Shown here piece by piece: positions 38,449-47,822 of a stretch of DNA of 64,000 nt (the first letter of the stretch is position 1; each line of letters starts with the position of its first letter). The notes below the pieces were generated by a model that searched no databases, was not told the DNA's origin, and worked only from the letters and a program-made list of their open reading frames with translations. Origin of the DNA: Bythopirellula sp. (GTDB lineage Bacteria; Planctomycetota; Planctomycetia; Pirellulales; Lacipirellulaceae); the NCBI GenBank assembly GCA_028285205.1, contig JANQQA010000307.1, positions 1 to 64,000 on the forward strand. Reading direction: 5' to 3'. A program made the position numbers and the translations under genes.

Positions 38449-40044
38449 TCAGCTAGGTTTAACCCCGAAGACCTTGAGCGGCTCTCCCTTACCTTTCACC
38501 GGTTGAGGCGGCAGCGCTGTGACCGTAACACCGTCGTCGAGCTTGCGTCGTGTCGCTTCGGTCACCAGGAGATGGTGCCCCAGGGTCTTTGTCAGAGACT
38601 CGACGCGTGAGGCGACGTTCACCGTGTCGCCGATCGCCGTGTATTCCTGACGCTTCGGCGAGCCGATGCTGCCGACAATTGCCGGACCCGTGTTGATACC
38701 GATGCCAATTTTTAGATCGGGCCAGCCAGCTTGTTCCAGCTCGCTGGCGGTCTCCTCGAGGCAGCACAACATGGCCTGCCCGGCTTCGACCGCATGCTGG
38801 CAGTGATTCTCATCTGCCGTCCCGATTCCGAACAACGCCATGAATCCATCACCAAGAAACTTGTTGACCATTCCGCCATGAGCTTCGACGCGATCGACCG
38901 CCTCGCGGAAAAAGATATTCAACACAGCCACAATCTCCTCAGGCGTATGCCGCGAGGAGTGCTCGGTGAAGTTCCGCACATCAACGAACATCACGGTCAC
39001 TTCTTGCTCGCTACCCACGAGGTCCTGATCCTGCTTGAGAATCTGCTCCGCCGCCTCGCGCCCAACGTGACGGCCAAACGTCTCCTGCAGTTGCTCACGC
39101 TCACGTAGACCTTCGACCATCAGGTTGAACCGTTCGATTAATGGTCCAAAGTCGTCAGCACGCAGGACGTTCACACGTACCGAAAAGTCTTCTTCCGCAA
39201 CTCGCATAGCGGCCCTCCGAAGCAGACGAACGGGCACTTCCACTTGCTTGCTGTACATCCAGAAGGACAGAAAACCAAATACGACGTTCACTGCGCCAAC
39301 GGCGTAGGCAAAACCGCGGTTGCTGTCCACTGCTTCTGGACTTATCAGCAGCAACACGAGCGACACGATGGGGCTAACGACAGCCGAGAGCCAGAGGAGC
39401 AATCCACGCGCTTTGAGATTCAGCGGATATCCGCCAGGAACCAACGCAGGATTGCTCCGTCTAAAAAACACGGGAAACAACGTTTTCTGACTGGCAAGTT
39501 CCACGGCAAAGAAGCTCTGCGGGACCGCAATGAACGCTGCAATTATGAACGACGTCACGAGATGCGGAATGACATCCGCATCCAGAGCTTCGGGAACGGC
39601 ATGCAGAGCTGCCGGAAAAACTGGAATACAAGTCAGCCATCCCACAGCCGCAACCGTCAAAAACCACCACGGCAAGTTGACAACGTAGCGTTGAGCTTTT
39701 TTGAGCGTGCTCGGATCGACCTCCTCTCGTCTAATCAACTGCCTATGAATCGGCCTAAGCCATATTAGCGGCACGACAAAGCATGCGATCGCTATCGGAT
39801 AAACGATTAGATTGAAGACCTGCCAACAGGCTTCGAAACGCTCTTGCTGGGCGGGTTTGAGCAGTGGTTCGATTTGTTTGCTGTTGTACGCGATATTGAA
39901 GGCACTGCCGATCACATTTGCCAACACGGGTGACAGTAAGACCAGCAGCAGCCCGTGGCGTTCCAGAAAGGTCCACTGGCGCCGATTCGCGGGAGACTGG
40001 GCAACAACCTCTAGTCCATCAATTGAGTCTGCTGCCGTCGCCAA
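38449..40044 (-). CDS. Membrane-bound class III adenylate/guanylate cyclase with HAMP-like linker
   Basis: VTVMFVDVRNFTEHSSRHTPEEIVAVLNIFF, GGMVNKFLGDGFMALFG, GIGINTGPAIVGSIGSPKRQEYTAIGDTVNVASRVESLTK; preceded by TM segments and a HAMP-like stretch. Confidence 0.92.
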   Translation of the reverse strand: MATAADSIDGLEVVAQSPANRRQWTFLERHGLLLVLLSPVLANVIGSAFNIAYNSKQIEPLLKPAQQERFEACWQVFNLIVYPIAIACFVVPLIWLRPIHRQLIRREEVDPSTLKKAQRYVVNLPWWFLTVAAVGWLTCIPVFPAALHAVPEALDADVIPHLVTSFIIAAFIAVPQSFFAVELASQKTLFPVFFRRSNPALVPGGYPLNLKARGLLLWLSAVVSPIVSLVLLLISPEAVDSNRGFAYAVGAVNVVFGFLSFWMYSKQVEVPVRLLRRAAMRVAEEDFSVRVNVLRADDFGPLIERFNLMVEGLREREQLQETFGRHVGREAAEQILKQDQDLVGSEQEVTVMFVDVRNFTEHSSRHTPEEIVAVLNIFFREAVDRVEAHGGMVNKFLGDGFMALFGIGTADENHCQHAVEAGQAMLCCLEETASELEQAGWPDLKIGIGINTGPAIVGSIGSPKRQEYTAIGDTVNVASRVESLTKTLGHHLLVTEATRRKLDDGVTVTALPPQPVKGKGEPLKVFGVKPS

Positions 40045-40064
40045 ACCAGTTGCCTCTACCCGTC

Positions 40065-40835
40065 CTACACGATTTCAACCGAGTCGCCGATCTGCACGAC
40101 GTTCTCCTGCGCCTCAGAATCTAACCGCGTGTTGACGCCGAGTCGATAGTAGGTGTCGAAACGGTCGCTCGGCGCCCAATCTGGAAGCGTCTCTTCGCGA
40201 CGCCGCACAAATTCTTTCGCGAAACCTGCTGTGACCGACGCATCCCGGCTATCGCGAGTGGGGACCACACACCGCCGGCATATTCCTGAACCTTGCCAGA
40301 CCAGATCGCCGATGCGAAAACGGCGCAGCTGACGAGTCTCGGGTACCAGACCGTCCTCCCAGAATGCGGGCGTGTCTGCGACCTCGAAATTGAAACGGAA
40401 CCGTCGTCGGACCTCGTCAAGGTCGAGTTCGAACCACCCCCGGATCACCTCTAAGGTCGCTGTGGTCACCAAAGTCGGTCCGGGCGACTCGCTATCGTCT
40501 GGGAAGCCGCCGTCCTGGTTCTCGATTAAGCGGCACGATTTTCCCAATATTTCGCCGCACCAATGCGCGAGACCATTGGCTTCTTTGGCAAGGTTGAATT
40601 GCTCCGATCGGCCATCGCCACTCAATGTGACCTGCGTCAAATCATCGCTAAACCCGGCGCGAATGCGGTGAATGTCCGGACAGTTCTTGCCATTGACATA
40701 CTTCCCCCACGCATCGACTAGAGCGTACCGTCGATCACTGGCCAGTGCTCCGCTGGGCAACACTGCGGACGTCTTCTGCTCGTGTCCGTCAAAAGACTTG
40801 ATGGGATAGACGGTGATGCGATCGATCGTCGGCAT
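40065..40835 (-). CDS. MOSC domain-containing protein (YcbX-like)
   Basis: PTIDRITVYPIKSFDGHEQKTSAVLPSGALASDRRYALVD; WQGSGICRRCVVPTRDSRD (MOSC Cys). Confidence 0.88.
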   Translation of the reverse strand: MPTIDRITVYPIKSFDGHEQKTSAVLPSGALASDRRYALVDAWGKYVNGKNCPDIHRIRAGFSDDLTQVTLSGDGRSEQFNLAKEANGLAHWCGEILGKSCRLIENQDGGFPDDSESPGPTLVTTATLEVIRGWFELDLDEVRRRFRFNFEVADTPAFWEDGLVPETRQLRRFRIGDLVWQGSGICRRCVVPTRDSRDASVTAGFAKEFVRRREETLPDWAPSDRFDTYYRLGVNTRLDSEAQENVVQIGDSVEIV

Positions 40836-40864
40836 AGGACATTGGTTTAGGTTCAAGAGAAAAG

Positions 40865-41572
40865 CTACGGACAGTGGCGCTGGGCCGCCGCCTCAACTTC
40901 AGCCAACAACTCTTCCGCATCGGTCAGATCGGCGAGCACCAGGTCCGGCCCACAGGCCGCCAACTCCGACACCGAGCTGCTGCCCGTCGCAACGGCCACG
41001 ACGTAGGCACCGATCGACCTTCCGCATTCGACGTCTGCCGGAGTGTCGCCGATGACCATGGTACCGCAGAGTTCACGCTCCCCCTCAGCGCCACGAGCAT
41101 ATTGCTGCGCCGCAAGCAAGGCATCAGCGGCAATGTCGTTGCGATTGGTGCGCAGATCACCGTAGCCGCCAAATGCAAAACGCCCCCCCAAACCGTACGC
41201 ACTAGTCTTGGCCATCGCACCAAACTCGGTATTGCCCGTCAGCAGCCCGATTGCGGTGTTGTCGTCCTGCTCTAGCGTTTCGATTAGGTCGATGACGCCA
41301 GGCAATACCGTACCTTCAAGCTCGGAAAGCACCCGTTGAAGCCGCTGGCGATAGTCCTCGAAGAATACCTGCCAATTCTCCACTGAAGGCTCAATGCCGC
41401 TGTGCTGCATGATGTCCCGGCAAATCGCACGATCGCTGCGGCCGGCGAACGAAATTCCCGTGGGAATCTCACCGACACCAAAAACTTCCCGGAACGTCTC
41501 AGCAAACGCGACGTGACCAGCGCCACCTGTGAGCAGCAATGTTCCATCGATGTCAAACAATACTGCGTACAC
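40865..41572 (-). CDS. HAD-superfamily phosphatase (phosphoglycolate phosphatase-like)
   Basis: LFDIDGTLLLTGGAGH, GLLTGNTE, MVIGDTPADVECGRSIGAYVVAVATG. Confidence 0.9.
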   Translation of the reverse strand: MYAVLFDIDGTLLLTGGAGHVAFAETFREVFGVGEIPTGISFAGRSDRAICRDIMQHSGIEPSVENWQVFFEDYRQRLQRVLSELEGTVLPGVIDLIETLEQDDNTAIGLLTGNTEFGAMAKTSAYGLGGRFAFGGYGDLRTNRNDIAADALLAAQQYARGAEGERELCGTMVIGDTPADVECGRSIGAYVVAVATGSSSVSELAACGPDLVLADLTDAEELLAEVEAAAQRHCP

Positions 41573-41658
41573 ACCATCTCCTCTGTCGAAACCCGTTGCA
41601 AACTCAAATGCCGATTATAGGGAGTTAGCAAGTCTCTGACGAGGCGAGGCCGCATCGG

Positions 41659-42156
41659 CTAGTGGAGCAGGGGCTTGCCCAACTGCTGTCGCTCATGATT
41701 GACTTTGCCGAGGACCGCGCGTTCTACCTTGAGAAACTTTACAAGTTGCGAAGTACTCACTCCCAGCTGCTGAGCCGTAGACGAGGTCGAGAACCCATTG
41801 TGCTGCAGTAGGTCCAACACTTCCGTCAGCAGTGCGGGATAGTCTGGATGGGTCGCGCTCACCGAGATACGACGATTCGTGACTCGCTGCTTCCAAAGCA
41901 GGCTAGGTTCCGCGTTTGCTTCCGCGCGAATCTCCAAAGCCAGTTGCAATCGCACGCGAGATATGGCCATCTCTCGATTCTGCTTTTGGCTTCGTCGCTC
42001 ACTAGCTTCACCTCGTACACCAGTTGGCTTGTGTACGATAACGACAGCCGTTTCCACTTTATTTCGGTGCTGCCCTCCGGGACCAGAGGCACGTGTACGC
42101 TTCACGTCGCACTCAGCCAGCAGGTCCCTGATGGAAAGTTGTGCAGGATGTGGCAA
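41659..42156 (-). CDS. Peptide chain release factor-like protein (GGQ domain, no codon-recognition domain)
   Basis: TRASGPGGQHRNKVETAVVIVHKPTGVRGEASERRSQKQNREMAISRVRLQLA; C-terminal HTH-like TAQQLGVSTSQLVKFLKVERAVLGKVNHERQQLGKPLL. Confidence 0.88.
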   Translation of the reverse strand: MPHPAQLSIRDLLAECDVKRTRASGPGGQHRNKVETAVVIVHKPTGVRGEASERRSQKQNREMAISRVRLQLALEIRAEANAEPSLLWKQRVTNRRISVSATHPDYPALLTEVLDLLQHNGFSTSSTAQQLGVSTSQLVKFLKVERAVLGKVNHERQQLGKPLLH

Positions 42157-42207
42157 TCTAATGTCCGCTGTCGTTCTAGCATGAGGGCGAGAAAATCGGC
42201 TGAGCCA

Positions 42208-42945
42208 CTAACGCCACAGATCGTCATCGGCAAACGGGTTGCCGCCAGGGCCTTTTGGCTTCGGCAGCACTTTTAGTATCTGCTCGGCGAGTTTGAGATC
42301 ATCACGCGTGGTGATCTTGATATTCAGCGGCGAGCCTTGCACGATGGTCACAGGTTTGCCAAGAACTTCGACCAACGCAGCGTCGTCCGTCACTGGCTGA
42401 CCGGATTGGGCCGAGTATGCTTCGATGAGCAATTCGCGCCGAAACACTTGAGGCGTCTGGGCCGCCCAGAGATGTTCCCGGTCGACAGTTGCTTCGACGC
42501 GATGGTCTTTCCCTACTTTCTTGATTGTCGATGACACCGGCTCAGCCAAAATTGCAGCGCCGTCACGCTCGGCGGCTGCGAACACCGCGTCGATCCATTT
42601 ATCGGCAATGCAGGGGCGAGCCGCATCATGGATGGCCACCAGATCGACACTCTCGGAGACCATCGCCAGTGCATTCTTTACGGAGTCCGTTCGCTCCGTG
42701 CCACCCCGACATACCTGAACGTCAAGAATCGCGATATTGGCGGCAAACTTTCGATCGAACTCCTCTCGATCCTCGTCCGAAACGACGACAATCAACTGCT
42801 TGACGTCGGCACGGTTTAGGAACTTCTCCGCGGAATTGAGCCAGACCGCTTTACCAGCCAACGGCGCAAAGGGCTTTTTGTAGTTCTTATCGTGAAACCG
42901 CTGGCTGGCCCCAGCGGCTGGCAAAATGACGGATACGGATGCCAT
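42208..42945 (-). CDS. ispD: 2-C-methyl-D-erythritol 4-phosphate cytidylyltransferase
   Basis: SVILPAAGASQRFHDKNYKKPFAPLAGKAV, GGTERTDSVKNAL, VAIHDAARPCIADKWID, AQTPQVFRRELLIEAY, TDDAALVEVLGKPVTIVQGSPLNIKITTRDDLKLAE. Confidence 0.93.
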   Translation of the reverse strand: MASVSVILPAAGASQRFHDKNYKKPFAPLAGKAVWLNSAEKFLNRADVKQLIVVVSDEDREEFDRKFAANIAILDVQVCRGGTERTDSVKNALAMVSESVDLVAIHDAARPCIADKWIDAVFAAAERDGAAILAEPVSSTIKKVGKDHRVEATVDREHLWAAQTPQVFRRELLIEAYSAQSGQPVTDDAALVEVLGKPVTIVQGSPLNIKITTRDDLKLAEQILKVLPKPKGPGGNPFADDDLWR

Positions 42946-43431
42946 AGTTGTGCTCGTGCACGGGTTGAGTAGCAGACGGACGCTAACTTTAGATGCTACC
43001 GCCACTGCCACAAACATAACGAGAGCTGCGAATTCCTCCAAGCTGGTTCGGCAGATCGTTTGCCCGCGGGAAGGTCCTATCGATTATAGGAATCGTAACG
43101 CTTCTATCGTGCAGAAAACTGTGGACGACCACAACTCGGAATGTGAGGGTTGTGCTTCTTGGAGTCAACGTGATCATTTTTCATTTCCGGTTGCACGGGA
43201 TCTGTGTCTTCTAGTAGCACGCTTGTACTAGCTGTACGGACGAAGCCTGATTACCCACTGATGAGGGGTACGCCCTAGAGCTGCGATCTCTGCTTCGACG
43301 AGTGCCGAAACACGAATTAGACAGGCTAATGGACGGTCACGTCATTCGGATACGCCACGGAGTGCGTACCACCTCAAGGATCGAGCCCCGGATTCCATTC
43401 TTAGTAGTATTTGCCCACGGAGGCGGCAGGC

Positions 43432-43863
43432 ATGATTACTCGCACTCGATTCAACGCGTTCATTCTGAGCACTCTTGCGCTCGTTTTCTCTCAGGTGGCG
43501 GCGACCTCTGTTGCCCAGCAACTGTCCCAGCCTGCGTCGGTCTTGCCTTGGACGCCCAACCAACAAAGCGCCGAGACACAACACGCTTTCGAGTTACCGA
43601 CGATTACTCGCGGAAGCGATTCTCCCATGAGTCTGCTCGACGTGCAGAATTCAGTCCAACGCAAAGGTGTCGAAGAGAAGCCGGAATTGCCCAATGTCGA
43701 GAAGGAGCATCACAGCGATCTGGGCCATTTGGACGCCGCTCCGGCGACGCCGCACCGTTACTCCCTGCAACGCAACCGTGCCACCAGCTCCAAGTCCGGG
43801 CGTTCCTTCAGCTTGCTCCGTGCATTGGGAATTCAAGCCTCACGCGGAAACAACCGGCGATAA
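43432..43863 (+). CDS. Hypothetical secreted protein
   Basis: ATG at 43432 gives a signal peptide MITRTRFNAFILSTLALVFSQVAATSVAQQ; no recognised domain. Confidence 0.55.
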   Translation: MITRTRFNAFILSTLALVFSQVAATSVAQQLSQPASVLPWTPNQQSAETQHAFELPTITRGSDSPMSLLDVQNSVQRKGVEEKPELPNVEKEHHSDLGHLDAAPATPHRYSLQRNRATSSKSGRSFSLLRALGIQASRGNNRR

Positions 43864-43965
43864 CGAGGGCCACATCCGGCATCGCATGTGACCAATTGCG
43901 GTTAGCGGGATAGAATGGGGGCATCCAACGTAATCTCCCTATCATGCCTTCCCCGGACGCGTCAG

Positions 43966-44175
43966 ATGCTTGAAAACGACCCACGCCACAAAGAACTTCT
44001 GGAATGGCTTAAATCGCAAGGGCACAACGACGAGCAAATTGCTCGCATCATGGCCAAAGTCGCTGAATACGACAGTCGCACGACACGCGAGTCACTCTTC
44101 GACTCGATCGACAGTGGGCGATTTGACATCCAAAGCTTGATTGACGACGCGTTAACGGATGAATCAACCGACTAG
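43966..44175 (+). CDS. Small acidic hypothetical protein (69 aa)
   Basis: MLENDPRHKELLEWLKSQGHNDEQIARIMAKVAEYDSRTTRESLFDSIDSGRFDIQSLIDDALTDESTD; coherent composition. Confidence 0.6.
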   Translation: MLENDPRHKELLEWLKSQGHNDEQIARIMAKVAEYDSRTTRESLFDSIDSGRFDIQSLIDDALTDESTD

Positions 44176-44259
44176 GCAGACCGGTCTTACCAGCCACCGA
44201 CGATATCAGCTTTCTCCTTGCGGCATGATTGCGGAATCGACCAGTCGCCCTTGACGAGA

Positions 44260-45552
44260 CTACTGGAATCGCAGTAGTGCATACTTCCTCCTGCCGCTGC
44301 GCAGCACGACGACTGACTCGCTAGCCAGGTGTTGCCGATCCACAATCGTTTCATGGGACTCAATTCGACGATTGTTCACGTACGCACCACCCTGCCCTAC
44401 CGTCCGACGTGCTTCGCTCTTACTCTTGGCGAGTCCCGCCTCGACGAGCGCGTCAACGATCGTGAGGCTGCCATCACTCAGCCGCGAGCCACTAAGTTCC
44501 TTGCTGGGCACGTCGGCGAAGATTTGCCCAAGCTGATCGTCGTTGAGCTCACTGATTTCGGCGCCGAAGAATATGTCAGTCGCTTTCTGGGCGACGGCTA
44601 ATCCTTCTTCGCCGTGAACGAGTTTGGTAAGTTCTTCCGCCAGTCGGCGCTGACTATCGCGTTTGCCGGCATCGCTCTCGCGCGCCGCATCGAGCGACTC
44701 GATTTCCTCGGCATCGAGTTCCGTCAGCATCCGCAGGCAACCACCCGCGTCAGCATCGTCTACATTGATCCAGTATTGGTAGAACTGATAAGGGCTAGTT
44801 CGCTCGGCGGAGAGCCAGATCGCCCCGCTCTCGGTCTTGCCCATTTTTGCGCCGTCGCTCTTGGTCAGCAGTGGCCAAGTCACTCCGTACAGCTGTGGGC
44901 GCCCCATTCGACGCGCGAGATCGATCCCCGCGGTGATGTTCCCCCACTGGTCGCTACCACCAGCTTGTAGCTTGCACCCAAACTGGTCGTGCAGATGGAC
45001 GAAATCGTACGCCTGTAGGAGCATGTAGCTAAATTCGGTGTAGCTCATCCCACCGCTCCCGCCATCGTCGTCGCGGCCAAGGCGGCTCTTCACTGAGTCT
45101 TTGGCCAACATCACGTTGACTGGGAAGTTCTTGCCGATGTCGCGCAGAAACTCCAGGTAGCTCCAACTGCCGGTCCAATCGAAGTTGTTCACCAGCTCCG
45201 CCGAGCAACTGCCGGCATCAAAGTCGAGAAACCGACGCATCTGCTCGCCCATCGCGACGACGTTCCGCTCCAGGTCTTCCTTCGACAAGAGGTTGCGCTC
45301 GTCACTCTTGCCGCTGGGGTCGCCGATCATACCTGTCGCTCCGCCCACTACGGCAATCGGCTTGTGCCCCGCCTTCTGAAAGCGTCGCAACACGATCAGC
45401 CCCAACAAGCTCCCGACATGGAGACTCTCCGCCGTGGGGTCAAAGCCAGCGTAAACTGTCCGAGGCTTCTCTTCCAACCACGCATCCATGCCCTCGTCGT
45501 TTGTTGTTTGATGAACCAGCCCGCGCCAGCGGAGATCGGTAAGGAGCGACAT
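44260..45552 (-). CDS. tyrS: Tyrosyl-tRNA synthetase
   Basis: YAGFDPTAESLHVGSLLGL, GGATGMIGDPSGKS, QAGGSDQWGNITAGIDL, LLTKSDGAKMGKTESGAIWL; C-terminal S4-like GGAYVNNRRI. Confidence 0.97.
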   Translation of the reverse strand: MSLLTDLRWRGLVHQTTNDEGMDAWLEEKPRTVYAGFDPTAESLHVGSLLGLIVLRRFQKAGHKPIAVVGGATGMIGDPSGKSDERNLLSKEDLERNVVAMGEQMRRFLDFDAGSCSAELVNNFDWTGSWSYLEFLRDIGKNFPVNVMLAKDSVKSRLGRDDDGGSGGMSYTEFSYMLLQAYDFVHLHDQFGCKLQAGGSDQWGNITAGIDLARRMGRPQLYGVTWPLLTKSDGAKMGKTESGAIWLSAERTSPYQFYQYWINVDDADAGGCLRMLTELDAEEIESLDAARESDAGKRDSQRRLAEELTKLVHGEEGLAVAQKATDIFFGAEISELNDDQLGQIFADVPSKELSGSRLSDGSLTIVDALVEAGLAKSKSEARRTVGQGGAYVNNRRIESHETIVDRQHLASESVVVLRSGRRKYALLRFQ

Positions 45553-45989
45553 ATGCGAGAATGAATCCTGGCTTGGAATGGACTATGCAAACTACGTGCA
45601 GACAAACTACAAAACTGGATTACGGGTGTGAGCAATCGTCTGCGGAAGTCGCCGCAGATCCGCGAGCCGCAGCGACGGCTCGGGCTATTGACGCCATCGA
45701 TGCACACCAAATGGACTCGATCCTGATGACGTAACCACGTTACCAGTCAACAAGTTAGGCGAACAGTCTAGCTGCGATGAAGTAAATCTGTCAATGACGG
45801 CGGGTCGGTCGAACCAATGATCGCTACGTTGAAACACCAGGTCACGTGTGGCATGGCACTCCGGCCTGATGGATTCCGGCTCGATCGCGACACCAATCAG
45901 ACCGTAGAAGCGCCCTACGCTCTTTCGAAGTGTCCAGCAACACACTGGTCACATCGACGCGTACGTGGTCCGTACTACGCGTTCGTTTC

Positions 45990-46415
45990 CTAAGGCGTCG
46001 GCGCTACCAATTCGAACACGAAATCGTTATCCCCGCCTGGCGTCACTTCTGCCTGCAGTTTGGCGGTGCCGACGTTCGCATAGACCTGCGGCAATGCGTG
46101 TACGGCTTGTGGGTACGGATTCTCTTCCGTAGGCTCAGATCGTGACACGACCTTTGAGACGGTGACACGGTACGCGCCGGCGGCAACCCCATCATCTGGC
46201 ACGTAGGTCATGAGCGAGAAACGACCCTGATCGTCCGTCTTCGCGAAAGATGGGCGTCCCGCCGCCGGGTAGAACATCACACTCGCGTCGGATACGGGTT
46301 CGCCGTTGAACTTCACGACTCCGCCGGCGTTATGCAGCGATGGTCGATCGGAGCCGCACCCCAAGCAGATCGAGACGGCCATCATCGACACCAGGATTCG
46401 AGGGTGCCTGATCAC
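45990..46415 (-). CDS. Planctomycete carboxypeptidase-regulatory-like lipoprotein
   Basis: Lipobox SICLGCG; VVKFNGEPVSDASVMFYPAAGRPSFAKTDDQGRFSLMTYVPDDGVAAGAYRVTV. Overlaps the upstream gene's stop by 4 nt. Confidence 0.75.
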   Translation of the reverse strand: MIRHPRILVSMMAVSICLGCGSDRPSLHNAGGVVKFNGEPVSDASVMFYPAAGRPSFAKTDDQGRFSLMTYVPDDGVAAGAYRVTVSKVVSRSEPTEENPYPQAVHALPQVYANVGTAKLQAEVTPGGDNDFVFELVAPTP

Positions 46416-47389
46416 TGTTCGACAACCTCGCCATCGCGCCGGTCGCCCATTTTCTGATACGCGATGTAATCGACGTCTTCGCTCAAGAATCGAACACCGC
46501 CGTCGGCAAATGCAAACTGTGCACCGCCAGGGTGGAGCGATTTGAATCCCATGTCACAGCTCCAAGCGTGAGGCGCATTGCAGTTACCATCGACGAATCC
46601 CTGCTCGTCTGGGCAATTCGGAAAGTTGATTGGACAGGTCGTCGCGAACCACAGACTGTTAGTATTCATCCAGCCGTCGCGTGCGTGCCAGCTGCATCTC
46701 GGGCGAATCTCGCCTAGTGCGATGGTGTTGCTAGTACCGTCAGTGATGTCGTGGATCCGCGCCGCCCAAGCCGTGTGACTGAATACGCCAGATATGGAAC
46801 TCCCGGTTTCGTCGTGGCCGTGAAACGCGCGGCCAGTCCCAAACATGTTGCCGCCGAACGGACACGCACCAAATGCCTGATTACCCATGCTCGCGCCGTA
46901 GCTGGAAGTCGCGCGACGCTGCCTGCCTGTCAAGCCGACGTAAAGTGGGTTGCCACCCAAGTACTCGTGCTCTTCGGACGGACACAAGAACGTGTCAATC
47001 CACGTCTCATGGACGAACTGGCCATCAACGCCGATGCGACTGAAGTGATCGGTGTTGACGGTGAAGTCACATGCATCGAACAGGGGTCGCTGCTCGATGT
47101 AGGGCAACAGGTAGACGAGGAAGCTGCCGTGTTGTTCGTTGCTAACGTGGCCCCACGAGTACGGCTGGTGATGGACGGCGCCCAACGGGAAACGATCGTT
47201 CACGCCGTGGTAGCTGTGCAGGGCGAGCCCAAGCTGCTTGAGGTTATTCACACATTGAGTGCGTCGTGCGGCCTCACGCGTGGACTGAACGGCCGGCAAC
47301 AATAGCGCCACCAGTACGCCGATGATTGCGATCACTACGAGCAACTCGACGAGTGTGAAACCACACACGGCCCGACTTCGCTTACCCAT
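46412..47389 (-). CDS. DUF1559 prepilin-type N-terminal cleavage/methylation protein
   Basis: CGFTLVELLVVIAIIGVLVALLLPAVQSTREAARRTQCVNNLKQLGLALHSYH ... SLHPGGAQFAFADGGVRFLSEDVD. Confidence 0.95.
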   Translation of the reverse strand: MGKRSRAVCGFTLVELLVVIAIIGVLVALLLPAVQSTREAARRTQCVNNLKQLGLALHSYHGVNDRFPLGAVHHQPYSWGHVSNEQHGSFLVYLLPYIEQRPLFDACDFTVNTDHFSRIGVDGQFVHETWIDTFLCPSEEHEYLGGNPLYVGLTGRQRRATSSYGASMGNQAFGACPFGGNMFGTGRAFHGHDETGSSISGVFSHTAWAARIHDITDGTSNTIALGEIRPRCSWHARDGWMNTNSLWFATTCPINFPNCPDEQGFVDGNCNAPHAWSCDMGFKSLHPGGAQFAFADGGVRFLSEDVDYIAYQKMGDRRDGEVVEQ

Positions 47390-47822
47390 AATCAGGACTC
47401 GCCAAACTAGCTTGAAGAGAAGAATCGAGCCGGCAATCTGTGAACGCACCGACACAAAGTCGACAGAACAGCTCACTAGATTCTAAAGAACCGGAATCGT
47501 ACCGGCAAGCAGATTCGCGTGACACGCGCAAGCTCCTCCTTCGTACGCCAAGAATGCGCCGGTTGGTAATCGAGCGTCCACTTCACGATCTGATCGAGTT
47601 TGTTGTTCTCGCTGGCGAAGATCACTGGAGCCTGAGCGACCTCAGCTAAGTGAGTTCGCCGTCGAAATCGTCCAACTATCTCCGCTGCTCTACGTTTTTC
47701 TGTAACGCGACAGATCCTACGACGCTTCACAACGTGAGAGGATAGCCAGCCGGCGGGAACTTTCGGCCGGGCCATCTGGAAAGATTCCTCTTCTCACTGA
47801 AATCCTAATCCATGAGTTCATC

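Noticed and set aside
43258-43280. Hammerhead-ribozyme-like core ctgatgaggggtacgccctagag
   Set aside because: CTGATGAG and a short GGG/CCC stem are present, but the required GAAA after stem II is replaced by AGAG. The nearby CGAAAC cannot close stem II.
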